A stretch of 64,000 nt of DNA. Origin: Rhizophagus irregularis. Lineage: Eukaryota; Glomeromycota; Glomeromycetes; Glomerales; Glomeraceae. Where the stretch lies: contig NC_089459.1 of assembly GCF_026210795.1 (NCBI RefSeq), forward strand, positions 1,674,001-1,738,000. The letters are read 5' to 3'. The notes under the pieces were generated by a model. The model was not told the origin of the DNA. It saw nothing but the letters and a program-made list of their open reading frames with translations, and made no database searches. Below, in pieces: positions 11,438-23,008 of this stretch (its first letter is position 1; every line of letters starts with the position of its first letter). The position numbers were made by a program, and so were the translations under genes.

Positions 11438-12095
11438 ATTACAGAAAATTATAAAAGCAAAAAATTGATTTATTAATTAATAATAATACTCCTTATATAA
11501 TTTGTATAATCTGTAAATAAGAAGAAAAATTTTATTTTTAAGAAAAAAAAAAAATTAAAAAATTTTATTAACAAAAAAAAAATTAGCATAATTAATTACC
11601 AAATCAAATTTTTGTATATACCTAATCTTGTATAAATAGCTTCTCTTTATTTATTATTTTAATTTTATTGGAGATTCATTAATTCATTCTTCTATTTAAT
11701 TTCAAAAAGTTTTACATAATTTCGCAATTAAAAAAAAAAAATTTAACTTTTAATTTTCTATAAATAAGGAGAGCATGCTAAATGCCGCGTAGAACCGTAC
11801 CACGGCAACGCCTAAGACTTAATAATCCGGATGCATGCATCATCTAGGATGGGTGTTTGGATGGGGTGTTTTTTATGTGATAAATATTTTGTGGAAATTT
11901 ATAAATAAAATTTTATTATTATATTAGTGTCTTTTATAAGCTTTTAGTACATATAGGAATAATTACAAGCATATTGATTCTCATAAATAAAAAGTATAAA
12001 GAACAACTTTTTATTAAATAAATGTCTATTTAAAAAAAATACTTAAGAAAAATACATACTATGCATATAAATTAATAAATAGGCCCTTAAATTAT
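11438..12095. other. AT-rich 3' flank / spacer
   Basis: A/T homopolymers, plus one GC-richer patch at about 11774-11870 of unknown origin that contains CCGCGTAGAACCGTACCACG. No ORF or repeat boundary is supported. Confidence 0.4.
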
Positions 12096-13016
12096 TCAAA
12101 GTTCTAAAGTAAAATGACTAAAATCACAAACAAAATCATCAATATCGAATGTAGGTCGTTTGATTATATATTTATATTGATAGTCCTTTGTATTTAATTT
12201 CCTAAAAGATAGAAAAATATTCAGTTAAAAATATTATTTATATATGCGCATATATATACATAAATTAATTTGATTCTACTTACTCATCCAATAAATCTAA
12301 AATTACACACATTTTCTTCAAAGATATAATCAATTTTTCAATTTTAATAATAATACCAAAATAATCATATTGTGAATCTTTTTTTGATATACACGTACAA
12401 TCTTTATAATTCCATTCAATACTATATTTAACTTCCATCATTTCATTTGAATTTCTTTCTTCATAAAATAACAAAGTACCTAAATTAAATTCAACTAAAT
12501 ATTCTTCCCTATTTTCATATTTAAAATGAACACTTATTTTCCTTTTTTCAATATTTTCAAGTATATTAAAAAAGTATGGATAATACAATTCAAAGTTATT
12601 ACCATTTATTAAAATATTACAACTAGAATTCGAAAAATCATACTTTATACTTTTTTTTGAACAATTATTAAAACAATACTTTTTCTTTCGAAATTAAAAA
12701 GAAAATCTTAATGTTAGATTATATATAAAAAAAGGTTTCTTTTAAAAAAGAAAGTTTTTATTAATTACCCCAATTAATAGTTTGCTCTTTAACCTGAATT
12801 CGATTTCTTCAGTTAATACAAGTTCGATTAAATTTTTCCATCTTTTACACACTATACAAATAGAATTCATATATTTAAAACTTAAAAGCAAAGGTGTAAT
12901 TAGAATTATAACATTAAAATTTTTATTTTATAAATAAAAGTTTTATCTTACCTTGTTAAGTTTAATAATTCTTTAAAAGCTATTATTAATAATTCGTTCG
13001 CTAAAAACTGCGCCAT
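12096..13016 (-). CDS. F-box-like protein, tandem family member (225 aa, 4 exons)
   Basis: Exons (minus): 13016-12952, 12880-12769, 12678-12284, 12201-12096; 226 codons in frame to a TGA. Exon 1 gives MAQFLANELLIIAFKELLN and exon 2 FKYMNSICIVCKRWKNLIE, together an F-box-like helical start. Exon 3 carries the family domain (FNLGTLLFYEE, IEWNYKDCTC, EKLIISLKKMCVILDLL). It ends two bases into a codon at GA|GTAAGT, so the TAA that seems to stop the exon-3 frame is inside the intron. Exon 4 continues KLNTKDYQYKYIIKRPTFDI. By family logic it should be an SCF substrate receptor; the substrate is unknown. A short upstream open frame (ATGACTGAAAAAG) sits in the leader, and a TATTTATATC-like box is near 13082. 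Confidence 0.75.
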
Positions 13017-13489
13017 TAAGAGATTATAAAACAAGAAGAAAGTTGGAGGAATTTTCTTTTTCAGTCATTTTTACAAAGCAGATATAAATAAATATGCGTG
13101 AATTAGTCACATGTGCATGAGGGCGATTGATTGGCTAATTATTTATATTGTTATCAATTTTTTAAAGTACTTCATTCATTTATATGGATCATAGAAAAAA
13201 GGTAAAATTGTATGATTAATTAACATTCATTCCATCGCGAGAAACCGCGTCGATACTTATTATAGTTAATGTCGATTATACTTTTCTATCGTAAAGTTTG
13301 GTTAAACGATGACTTATATAGGGTGATTATCGAATTTTGGCCATGTGTAAGAATTAGAGTTATTTGATAGAAAAAAAATATATAAATTAGTGATAATAAT
13401 AATTAAGAAACAAAATTTCGGGTAACTTTAATCATACAGTATATCAAACTGCTTGATCGAGTTTAAAATATATATACATTCATGTATTT

Positions 13490-13952
13490 ATACTGATCTT
13501 TATTTTTATCGATTTTTATTTTCCTAAATAAAAGAAATGTTTATTAGTCTTTTTAAAAAAACATATATATAATAAATATATAAAATTTTCATTACTCACT
13601 CATCCAATATATTAATGAAATAATCAATTTTTCAATCGTATTAAATTCCTTAGTATAAATGCACATACAATCCTTATGAATTCACTCAATTTCAGGATTA
13701 ATTATGTAAATATTCATGATTTAGACATGAAAATTAACACGTAATTTTTTTTCAATATCTTCAGGTATCTTAGAAGTAGATGTGCTATGACGAGCTTTAA
13801 TAAAAATATTAAAAGATTTCGAAAAGTCGTATTTTATACTTTTTGCTGAACAATAATTATACTTTTCTTTCATTGAAAATATTTAATAATTTAATAATTT
13901 ATAAATAAATAATAAATTCTTTAAAAGTCATCTCGTTTGCGTTTGCGTCATG
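13490..13952 (-). pseudogene. Decayed copy of the F-box family
   Basis: Pieces of all parts can be matched in order to the intact paralogues. They are an exon-4 start near 13530 (TTTAG followed by GAAAATAAAAATC on the minus strand), an exon-3 tail near 13593-13680, a TTCAATATCTTCAGGTAT-type middle near 13757, an exon-3 start near 13800-13860, and a ruined exon 1 with TTCTTTAAAAGTCAT near 13917. Exon 2 appears deleted and the exon-3 core is shortened. No continuous frame remains. Confidence 0.7.
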
Positions 13953-14057
13953 TATAGATAGTATTTTTATCGCATTTGTATGAAATCAAGTCACACCAGC
14001 ACACCAGTTATACATGGGAATTAGAATCAGGTGATACAGATATATTACCGTTGCCGT

Positions 14058-14144
14058 TGTAACACCAACAGTTCTACCCACGTGACCGGTGAGGTGGGTA
14101 TGATGAATATTTTTAGGACACGTAGGGTAGAAAATTTGTGTTAC
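14058..14144. repeat. Small inverted repeat (possible miniature element)
   Basis: GTAACACCAACAGTTCTACC at the left is matched in reverse complement by CTACGTG/GGGTAGAAAATTTGTGTTAC at the right. No clear target duplication is seen. Confidence 0.45.
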
Positions 14145-14200
14145 TGGGGAAGTGATATTACCCACGTAAACCTATGTACACTGCATGATGTTGAAGACTA

Positions 14201-14607
14201 ACTCAGTGATGTTATTTGAAGCTTCCAACGACATTTTTTTGGAATTGGAAGTTCCATTGGAATTATTGGAAGATCTTGATCTTCCCAATACAATTCTTTT
14301 TGTTGCAATTAAAATGGAGGAGGTAAGTGAATAGTAGTTTGGAAGATGATCTTTTAGTGAATACAACACACCCAGCAATAGATAAAAAAACAAAATAGGA
14401 GTTTAGAAGTTTGTTTAGTTCCTCTTTCCTGATTATCTAAATAAAAGTGTTAAATATGTAACTTTCTAAAATATTTGTTTTTGTATAATAAATATTATTG
14501 GATGGAATGTTTCACGTGATAAAGATACAATAAAAATCTGAATATGCATTGGAATTGGAAGATAAAAAGTTCCAAAGTGCTTCAAATCTTCCTGTGAACA
14601 TCACTGG
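14201..14607. mobile_element. Possible decayed hAT-like element with CAGTGATGTT ends
   Basis: The termini CAGTGATGTT and AACATCACTG lie 0.4 kb apart. Both flanks hold GGAATTGGAAG and GATTTGAAG/CTTCAAATC words in inverted order. I could not find a matching target duplication. A single similar end occurs near 3650. The 73-codon open frame inside is probably incidental. Confidence 0.4.
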
Positions 14608-14802
14608 TCATTAGCCGCCAACAAATTAATGAAATTAACGAATAAAATTTTCATATTTTAAAGTAGTTACCAAACACATCGTAATATTTGATTTGAAATC
14701 ACGAACTATTCATAAGTAAAATTGTACTTTTAAAAAAAAATAACCAAAAATTTTAGGTCATTCAAATAAATGTTCTTTTACATTATAGTAGAATATTTGT
14801 TT

Positions 14803-15738
14803 CTAATAAGTAAAATAGTCTGGAGAAAAAAAATCAACCTCACCAAAATCAATATAATCAATATCAAATAAAGTTGCGCTAAACATACGTTTTTTAGTTA
14901 TGCATTTATATTGATATTTGTCAGTATTTAACTTTCTAAAAAAAAAAAGAAAAAAAAATTATAATATATATATATATATAGTTTAGAATAATATATTTTT
15001 AAAATTTAAAACATAAAAATTTCTTAAATACTTACTCATCCAATATATCCAAAATAATACACATTTTCTTTAATGAAATAATTAATTTTTCAATTGTAAT
15101 AAATTCCTTGGTATAAATACACATACAATCTTTATGATTCCACTCAATTTCAGATTTAATTTCATATTTCTCAAAAAAAAATAATAAGGTACCTAAATTT
15201 AATTCAACTAAAAATTCATTATTCTCATTATTTTTATATTGAAAATTAACAAATATTTTTCTTTTTTCAATATTTTCAGGTATATTAGAAAAATATGGGT
15301 TATAATGATCTTCATTAATAAAAATATTAAAAGAAGAATTCGTAAAGTCATATTTTATGCTTTTTGCTGTACAAAAATCATACTTTTTTTTTTCAAGAAT
15401 TTTGAGAAAATTTTTAATAATTTATAAATAAATTTTTTTTTTAAAAAAACAATTCTTATTATAATTTCAATTACCTCAATTAATAGTTTGTTCTTTAATC
15501 TAAATTCAATTTCTTCAATCAAAACAAGTTCAATTAAATTTTTCCATTTTTTACATACTGTATAAATAGAACTCATATATTCAAAACTTTTTTTAAAAGT
15601 AATAAAATATGATATTAGGAATTTTTAATTTAAAAAAAAAAAATATTATTTGGGAAAATTTTTTAATTATTACCTTGTCTCATTTAATAATTCTTTAAAA
15701 GTCATTATTAATAATTCGTTCGCTAAGAGCTGCGCCAT
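14803..15738 (-). CDS. F-box-like protein, tandem family member (218 aa, 4 exons)
   Basis: Exons (minus): 15738-15674, 15586-15475, 15382-15036, 14935-14803; 219 codons in frame to TAG. The F-box-like part reads MAQLLANELLIMTFKELLN then FEYMSSIYTVCKKWKNLIE. The C-terminal domain carries FVNFQYKNNEN, LNLGTLLFFFEKYEIKS, IEWNHKDCMC and LIISLKKMCIILDILDE. It is a little shorter than its neighbours between DCMC and EKLI. Exon 4 is longer than in the paralogues and ends ...FFSPDYFTY. An in-frame ATG nine bases upstream (15747) would add three residues; homology favours 15738. On the minus strand TATATAAATA lies about 55-60 bp upstream of the ATG (15791-15800). Confidence 0.77.
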
Positions 15739-15790
15739 AATTGCCATAATTAAATCCTTTTAAGCAATTTTTATCTGTATTCGGTACGTA

Positions 15791-15800
15791 TTTATATAAA
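15791..15800 (-). promoter_or_regulatory. Candidate TATA box of the 14.8-15.7 kb F-box gene
   Basis: TATATAAATA on the minus strand, roughly 55 bp ahead of the start codon. The position and wording are similar to those of the paralogue at 17.04 kb. Confidence 0.45.
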
Positions 15801-16114
15801 AACATTGAAATATCAAACAGGTTGATCGGTCTGTTATTACGAAATAAAATATCAAGAGTCGGCTGAAAAGAGATCAAAAAGATCGTTAAAAACGTCCTCA
15901 TGATCGTGTGAAATGTCTTAAATTGGTCTTGCTGCGCCAAAATAATTCACACGATTCGTCAAAAAATTCCTGGGACCTGTAATATATTTATCATATTAAT
16001 TGAACGATCTAAGGAGTAAAAATACTTTTAAAATTATGCTTGTGTAGATTTATTTATTTGATTTAATTAGTTTAAATAGAGAATTAATAAAGTATGTTAA
16101 GTATGTAATTATTA

Positions 16115-17043
16115 TTAATCAAAATCAAGAAAAGCGTCAAGATCAAATAATGGAATGTTTTTCTTAATTATATATTTATATCGATTATTATTTGTTTTTA
16201 ATTTACTAAAAGAAAAAAAATGTGTAAATATTAAAAATAATTTTTAAACATGCAAAAATAAATAAATAAAAAATAAATTTTTTTTCTTCGTTACTTACTC
16301 ATTCAATAGATCCAAAATAACGCACATTTTTTTTAAAGAAATAATCAATTTTTCAATCGTGATAAGAATACAAAAATAACTATACTTTGAATATTCTCTA
16401 GCAGAAATACACATACAATCTTCATAATTCCATTCAATATTAGATTTAATTTCATATTTTTCATGTAAATTTTTTTCTCTAATAAATAATAATGTACCTA
16501 AATTAAATTCAACTAAATATTCCTTACTATTTTCATATTTAAAATTAATATACATTCTTCTAGTACACGTTTTCTTTTTTTCAATGTTCTCAGGTATATT
16601 AGAGAAATATAATTTAGAGTGATTACCATCTATGAAAATATTAAAAGCGGAATTCGAAAAATCATAACTTATGTTTTGTGTTGAACAATTACTAAAACCA
16701 TACTTATTTGAGAAAACTTTATTGAATTAGATAAAAGTAATATATATATATATGTGTGTGTAAATATATCAAATTACCTCGATTAATAGCTTGCTTTTTA
16801 ATCTGAATTCAATTTCTTCAATTAAAACAAGTTCAATTAGTTTTTTCCATTTTTTACATACTAAATAAATAGAATTCATATATTCAAAACTGAAAATAAG
16901 AGAGTAGAAGAATATTAGAATCCTTTTAATATTAAAAAAAAATCATTTTTTTTTTATAGAATTTTTTTTTTTCCATACCTTGTTTCGTTTAATAATTCTT
17001 TAAATGTCATTATCAATAACTCGTTTGCTAAAAGCTGTGCCAT
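16115..17043 (-). CDS. F-box-like protein, tandem family member (223 aa, 4 exons)
   Basis: Exons (minus): 17043-16979, 16889-16778, 16702-16299, 16205-16115; 224 codons in frame to TAA. Exon lengths 65 and 112 are identical to those of the neighbouring copies, and the intron phases (2, 0, 2) are conserved. The start MAQLLANELLIMTFKELLN and FEYMNSIYLVCKKWKKLIE form the F-box-like region. The C-terminal domain (INFKYENSKEYLVEFNLGTL, IEWNYEDCMC, EKLIISLKKMCVILDLLN) continues over the last intron as DKLKTNNNRYKYIIKK. A TATAAATA box lies 37-44 bp upstream of the ATG (17080-17087). It is adjacent to, and in the same orientation as, the 14.8-15.7 kb copy, which indicates tandem duplication. Confidence 0.78.
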
Positions 17044-17079
17044 TGATTCAATATACCAACCAGTACAAAATTTTCGGTG

Positions 17080-17087
17080 TATTTATA
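17080..17087 (-). promoter_or_regulatory. Candidate TATA box of the 16.1-17.0 kb F-box gene
   Basis: TATAAATA on the minus strand about 40 bp before the start codon, implying a very short leader. Confidence 0.45.
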
Positions 17088-17465
17088 ATAAAAAAAAAAC
17101 TATAAACCTATAATAGGTGAGATCGGTGTTATACTATGAAGTTCAAGATCGATTTTGATTGGCCAATTATTTATACCAACACGTAAAATAATTATCTGTC
17201 ATCTAAAGTACGAACGCGCAACCCAATAAAATTTGATATCGATTGTCGGGTCGAAAAGTAGAAGCAAATTTTATCAACTGAACGAACTATTTCTGTCAAA
17301 GAATGACGAAACTTTTAATCTATCCGGTTGGTTCGATCCTGTTGAACACAGCGCGGAAAATTTTAGTCATTATAAAATATTATTGGTGTAATCTAGTATG
17401 AAAAATGATGATTGCTTGTAATACCAGTACAAAGCTTGCCATATCAAAATGGTTTGAAAAATATT

Positions 17466-18090
17466 ATTATTATTGGTTCTTTATATTTAATTTTCTAAAG
17501 TCGAAGTCTTAGTATGTTTTTAATATCGAATACTTAAATAATTCTCGAATGTTTTAAATAAACGTAAGTGTTTTTTAATTGCTTTCTCATCCAAAGATAT
17601 CCAGGATTACGTCCATTTCTTTAAATAAATAGCGTATTGTAGATGATGAATACCTATTTAAAAAAAACAATTTAAATCATTACTTTTTCATAAAAGAGAC
17701 TATTATATTTGAATGAATTAAAGAAATATAGAAATTGACAAAGAAACATACAACAAAACTTAACGGCTATTTCGGTTACATTCTTTCAATTTACGTGTTC
17801 TCATCTTTAATCAAATCATTTAGCTTGCGCTTTTTTGATTGGTGATTTACAAAATACTTTCTTTTTTTAAAAAAAAACCCAATAACAAACAATATTAAAA
17901 TTTTTTCTTTTTTATATACCGCCAAATAGGTTCTTTAAATTTAAATAAAATAAAAATGAAAATTAGAATTTTTATATCGATACATCGAAGTATTAGGTTT
18001 AAAATTTATCTGGAATGAAATTTAAATTATTACCTTGTTTCATTAAAATTTATTTAATAATTCGTTCGCTAGAACTGCGCCATTTTGAAT
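17466..18090 (-). pseudogene. Second decayed copy of the F-box family
   Basis: An exon-4 start (TTTAG then AAAATTAAATATAAAGAACC on the minus strand) lies near 17467-17500. An exon-3 end (TCTCATCCAAAGATATCCAGG on the plus strand) lies near 17582. An exon-1 remnant at about 18030-18085 reads ACCTTGTTTCATTAAA...AATAATTCGTTCGCTAGAACTGCGCCAT on the plus strand, with a deletion relative to the intact copies. Exon 2 and most of exon 3 are missing. A promoterless relic. Confidence 0.65.
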
Positions 18091-18501
18091 TTTTTTTTTA
18101 TCTCTTTTTTTTTAACGAAAAAATAATTTATATTAAAAGCTAGTAATTAATCTATTATTATCAATAGAAAATTATATTCATTCAACAAACGAATAAATAA
18201 AAAACGGTACAAATGTTATTGCGTATTCTTTACACGTTCCAACGGAAGAAAGTCTTTTAAAACATTTTTTGGTTGACGTTAATATAAAGCTTGTTCTCTG
18301 TTGTCACGTGCAGGTACGTGATCATAATCAAACCATTTTTATATTACTTTCTATCATTTACGATTAATTAAATTTATTTATTAATCACATTAATCACAAA
18401 AATAAACTTTATAAATAAATAATAGCATATGAGAGTTTTATTTAATGAAAAAGTTTGTGAAAAGTCTTTTGATAAAAAATAATCTCATCTGTTTTTATCT
18501 T

Positions 18502-19785
18502 CTAGCTGTCTGCTACCTCGTACATTTTCTTGCAATTATAACAAGTATTTACTAAAATGTTTCCGAATTTCCATTTCATGACGTTAGACTTTTTGTAGCA
18601 CATATCGCATTCGAAATACCATCCTGGCTTTGGTTTCATCTTTTGAATGGTATGAATCATTTCACGTACTTCATTTTTAGGCTTTCTACGACGCGGTCGA
18701 GTATTCTTTCTGGATCTGTGCCAAGCCCGATCAATATAGACACTTTGTTCATCGGTAAGCCAGTTATACCATTTTTGACATGTAAGCGTTAAGGCCAAAG
18801 TAGTCTCTGCAGTCGAATATTCCACTATTTTAACAAGGATCTCAAGAGGAAGTCTCATGGCAGCGCACGTAGAAGTCTCATTTCTTAAAGGTTGCTTGTC
18901 GTTTGAAAAAGAAAAGTTCGGGCGAATAATGTTATCGCTCAAATCTTTTTTTACATCTTTAATTGGCCTTACTTTTAACTCGCCACTTTTTTTCCCTCGG
19001 TAGAATTTTTGAACCGATTCTCTCTTATTCTGTACAATAGATTGATCTATGTATACAATACAATAAAACGTTATTAATCACATTTTACTTTTAATCCGAT
19101 TTATATTAATTTTCATACCTTCACCATCATCAGGAACATTCTTCTTTTTTCTCTTTGATTTATTATTATTGATGGTGCAATTTGATGATTGATTTTTAAT
19201 TTTGGAATTAAGGCCAACTAAAAAAATTATTGACCTAAATAGTAAATAATTTGTTATTTTAAACCTTTGTGATTTACGTTTATCGGATCTTACCAACTGC
19301 CTTCTTCTTTTTCCCTTTTCTTTTTCTTAATTTATTACTTTTAGGATCACAATAATACTCTGATGATGATGAGTAGAGTTCTGGCTGAAATAAAATATCC
19401 GAATTTGATAAATCTACTATTGGATCATTTGTAGTTTCATTGTTTCTGTTAAAATGAAATCGTGTTATTATTTTTAAAATAAAGAATGTGACTGTAACTA
19501 TATGGTAATTACTTTAAAATCAATTAACAACCTCGGTGAAATCATCGAATAATCCACATATGAAGTATTTTCATATAATTGTTGGGAAGTATAGGGTAGC
19601 TGTGAAGTATATATAGAAGATACAGGATTATTATACGAAGATTGTATTGGCAATCTTGTTGATACATTATACTGTTGATAATCAACCCCAGGTGGTGGAG
19701 GTTGATTAAAATCTCTGATGTGATCAAAAGAAGTTTCATTCCAGGCTGGAAAAGAAGCATACCAGGAGTAAATTTGTAATGCCAT
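18502..19785 (-). CDS. F-box protein with C-terminal CxxC zinc-ribbon-like motif (349 aa, 4 coding exons)
   Basis: Exons (minus): 19785-19532, 19445-19294, 19217-19119, 19046-18502; 350 codons including the stop, all in frame. The N-terminal ~85 residues are aromatic and Pro/Ser/Tyr-rich (FNQPPPPGVDYQQYN). Next comes a lysine-rich linker (KSNKLRKRKGKKKKAVG, KSKRKKKNV), likely nuclear targeting. The F-box-like region follows (MRLPLEILVKIVEYSTAETT, LTLTCQKWYNWL). After it lie a basic patch (RKNTRPRRRKPKNEV) and a C-terminal pair C-D-M-C...C-Y-N-C that could bind zinc. The first intron begins with an unusual GTTGTT donor. A donor/acceptor pair upstream (GAACAAG|GTAAAA near 19870 and TTTACAG|TTTTAATG at about 19790) suggests a non-coding or further 5' exon. 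It is not of the MAQ family but lies beside it in the same orientation. Probably an SCF receptor; substrate unknown. Confidence 0.72.
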
Positions 19786-19959
19786 TAAAACTGTAAATAT
19801 CAATGCAGAAAAAAATTAGAAAAAAATTAGGAAGGAATAAAAATACAAAAATTACAAAGAATATTTTACCTTGTTCAATAAATAATACAGCAAGGTATCG
19901 AAAAAAATAAATTAACGAAGATTCTTAAAAGGATAATTTAATCGTATAAAAACAAAACT

Positions 19960-21152
19960 TGTCAAAAAAAAATTCGTGTTCCAAGTGATCTGTATTCTGT
20001 AATATCTATCATTAGTATGTAACACAAATTATTTCCTTTTAAAACGTGACAATCAAGCAGATTGCAAGCTCATCTGTACAATCAAATTCAAATACCAAAA
20101 ATAATATATAATAATGGGTTGAACAGGAACATTAGATGCTGCATTATCTACTAAATTTAAAGATTATAATAATTTAAGAGTAATTCATTAATAGAAATTT
20201 CATAATTATTAAAATTATATTTACTTTCCTTAATAATTTGTATTTATTCTGTTTTAAATATATTTAATATTTAATTCATAAATAATACATATTATAAGTA
20301 GAAATATTAAAGACTTATCAGTTATTAGATATATTTAATAAAATAATTTGATTGAATTATTTAAAATATAAGACTAATTTTAATTCAAAATGATTTAACT
20401 TGGATGATTTAACCTACTAGTAAATTTTATATAATTATATAATTTTATCCAAATTTTCAAAAAAAAAAATGTAAATTATGATTACAATAAAAAATAAAAG
20501 ACATTGTCAAAAATATAAGAAAAATAGTATAAAATTAATTTTAACCTAAAATGATTTAATTTAGATGATTTAACCTACTAGTAAATTTTATATAATTATA
20601 TAATTTGCTTAAATTTTCAAAAAAAAATGTAAATTATGATTACAATAAAAAATGAAAGACATTATCAAAAATGTAAAAACTTGATTATACTCTATAATAT
20701 CCAAATAAATAAAATTTATACAAAGTGAAATGAATAATAATACAAATAATTTTTTTTAAAAAAAAACAATGTTGAATGTAAAATATAAATTTTAGGGGGT
20801 AATTTAACTTAGGTTATTTAATTCAAAAGACAAATTAGCAAAACTCATTTAAATAATTGATTTTTAAATTTAATGTTTATTTTTAAAAATTTGATATTTT
20901 AAAAATTTAATACTTATTTTTAAAATATAAATTTTATTAAAATATAAAATAAATGTATTTTTAAAAATATTAGTATATATAAATATTTAGATTTATTAAA
21001 TTTAATAATTAGATACAATTTAATTTATTTTTGAATTTGATATCTATTTTTTGAAATGTAAATTTAATTAAAAAAAATTAAAATAAATATACAATATTTA
21101 AATAAAAATAGCAGAAATTCTATTTTTGTTAATTATTTAAAATTATATATAA
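19960..21152. other. Low-complexity AT-rich spacer with a ~160-bp direct duplication
   Basis: About 20387-20530 is repeated at about 20548-20685. Shared words include GATGATTTAACCTACTAG, TAAATTTTATATAATTATAT and GTAAATTATGATTACAAT. Nothing coding is seen. Confidence 0.55.
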
Positions 21153-21160
21153 TAATAATA

Positions 21161-21386
21161 AGACCCTGTTTACTTATAAGATAGGTTATCACTAGTAGAT
21201 TTAAGGTAAAAATCATATATAAATTTTTTGCAAATCCTACTATAAAAGGAAATTTTATATTATATTGTTATGATTTTTTTCCTTTTTAGCTAATTAACCA
21301 ATAGAATTTAGGAAAAAAATAAGATAAAAATTATTAGTAAAGGATTAATTTTCTACAGTGATCTTTATTGTAAGTAAACGAGATCT
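21161..21386. mobile_element. Miniature element, AGACCC/AGGACC family, copy 1
   Basis: The 226-bp element has imperfect inverted ends AGACCCTGTTTACTTATAAG and AGATCTCGTTTACTTACAAT. It is flanked by TAATAATA on both sides (21153-21160, 21387-21394). It aligns, inverted, with the element at 28576-28800 over CTATAAAAG, TTATGATTTTTTTCC and TTAGCTAATTAACCAATAG. No ORF. Confidence 0.75.
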
Positions 21387-21501
21387 TAATAATAATACTT
21401 ATAATTTTAATATGTAATAATATAGATCTAAAGAACACTAATAGTTTGCAAAAATTTTATTTCTCTAATTTTTTTGCCAATTATTAATTAAAATAATTTT
21501 A

Positions 21502-21923
21502 TACAGTGCATACAATCTAGTCCCAACAAAAAAATTTTTAAGCAGCCAAATTTTTTACATTATGTAATACTAATCCTGTAATTTTATTGGTCAAATTTAT
21601 TTAATTTAAATTATAATTCTTAATTCTAGCCAAATTTACATAGTTAATAATTAAACGAAAGTAATTTTGGCCAGACTTATATGTAATTCTGGTCAGAATA
21701 AAATGGCCAAATATTTAATTTAATAGTAAAATATTTCAACTTTGAATTGCTACTACTTTATTAAAAAATACTTTACAGGAAATTTAAAAACATAGTTTTA
21801 TTAAGCTTAATCTGGTTTATCATTGTACATTTATACTTTATATTTATCTTTTTTTTTTGAATGAATAGTAGTGATTTAAATTTCATCAAATTTAATTGCT
21901 GGGACTAAGTTGTATGCACTGTA
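21502..21923. mobile_element. Tc1/mariner-like miniature element
   Basis: The 422-bp element has inverted ends TACAGTGCATACAATCTAGT and TACAGTGCATACAACTTAGT, flanked by TA on both sides. A TACAGT start within a TA duplication is typical of Tc1/mariner elements. No transposase remains. Confidence 0.65.
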
Positions 21924-21929
21924 TAACTA

Positions 21930-23000
21930 TAATTGAATATTTCATTATGTAGCTAGCTTAAAAAAGAAATTTTTAATACAATGTTTATACAAATTAAGTA
22001 AACTAATAATTCATTATATATATTATAAATTTTCATTATTATTTTCTCTTTGATAATATTTTTTTTGCATATATAAGAAAATTCATCTTAAAAATGAAGT
22101 TTTTTTACCTTCAGATATAACTTAAAAGTAAGTGTAAAGTACAATTTAAACAATAAAAATATATGTAATTTGTTCTGTAAGTTTCTAGATATAAAGATGA
22201 TTTAAAAAGACATATTATCTAAAATAAGCAGTATAAAATTTATAATATAATGTGAAATAATTTTAAACACCAATAATAAGTGGAAAATAAATCCTATAAG
22301 ATAAAAAAAGCTTATAACAACGATATTTTTATTAACGAAGATTTTGTTTAATGTTAACTACTTACAATAAAATATCTTTATACTAATAGATTTTTGCTTT
22401 TTAAGATACTTGATGATGCTATCAAGAAGTATATGATATTTTTATAATAGAAAAAATACCTTTATAAGAAATATCTTTAGAAAACTTTTATTAATTTACT
22501 GGACTTTTTTAAATGTGACTCCTTTATATCTTTTCCTTCAATAAATATTATTTACTTCTATTCACCAGCCTTTTTATTCACTAAATCACAAGACCTCTAA
22601 TTAAAAAACTTTTTAAGTGTTTTTAAAAATTTAACACATTTGAAACTTGATATAAAGTGTAAAAGCTATAATGAGGGTTTTAACTAAAATAGCCTCTAAT
22701 CTTGCTACCAATACATTTTGTCTCAGTAGACTTTGAAAAAAATTAAAAAATCTAAATGTTTCAGAAAAAATAATCTTTACTATATTGAATTGAAAGTTGA
22801 TTTACTTATTTAATAAATCCAAAAAGAGCATAATAAATAATGTGAAGATGAAGGGATTTATTATCCAGATTATTCAGTTTCTTATTGGAATCATTTTAAA
22901 CTTATATGATATATCTAATATACCTCACAGATAAGCCTTAGTTGATGTAATAATAATACTTTATATTTTTATAATTATCATATAGTATAGCATATTACAT
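21930..23000. other. AT-rich spacer, nothing supported
   Basis: Only low-complexity A/T sequence; no ORF above background and no element ends identified. Confidence 0.45.
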
Positions 23001-23008
23001 ATTTCAGA

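Noticed and set aside
14172-14393. 73-codon minus-strand ORF
   Set aside because: It falls across the terminus of a probable decayed element and is repetitive (GGAATT/AATTCC words).
15695-15940. 81-codon minus-strand ORF starting upstream of the F-box gene
   Set aside because: Shadow frame over exon 1 of the 14.8-15.7 kb F-box gene and its promoter.
19542-19760. Second minus-strand frame over exon 1 of the F-box/zinc gene
   Set aside because: An out-of-frame shadow; only the other frame joins the downstream exons.
22795-22840. Possible further relic of F-box exon 3 end (ACTTATTTAATAAATCC)
   Set aside because: The match is about 20 bases in AT-rich sequence and no other family part lies nearby.
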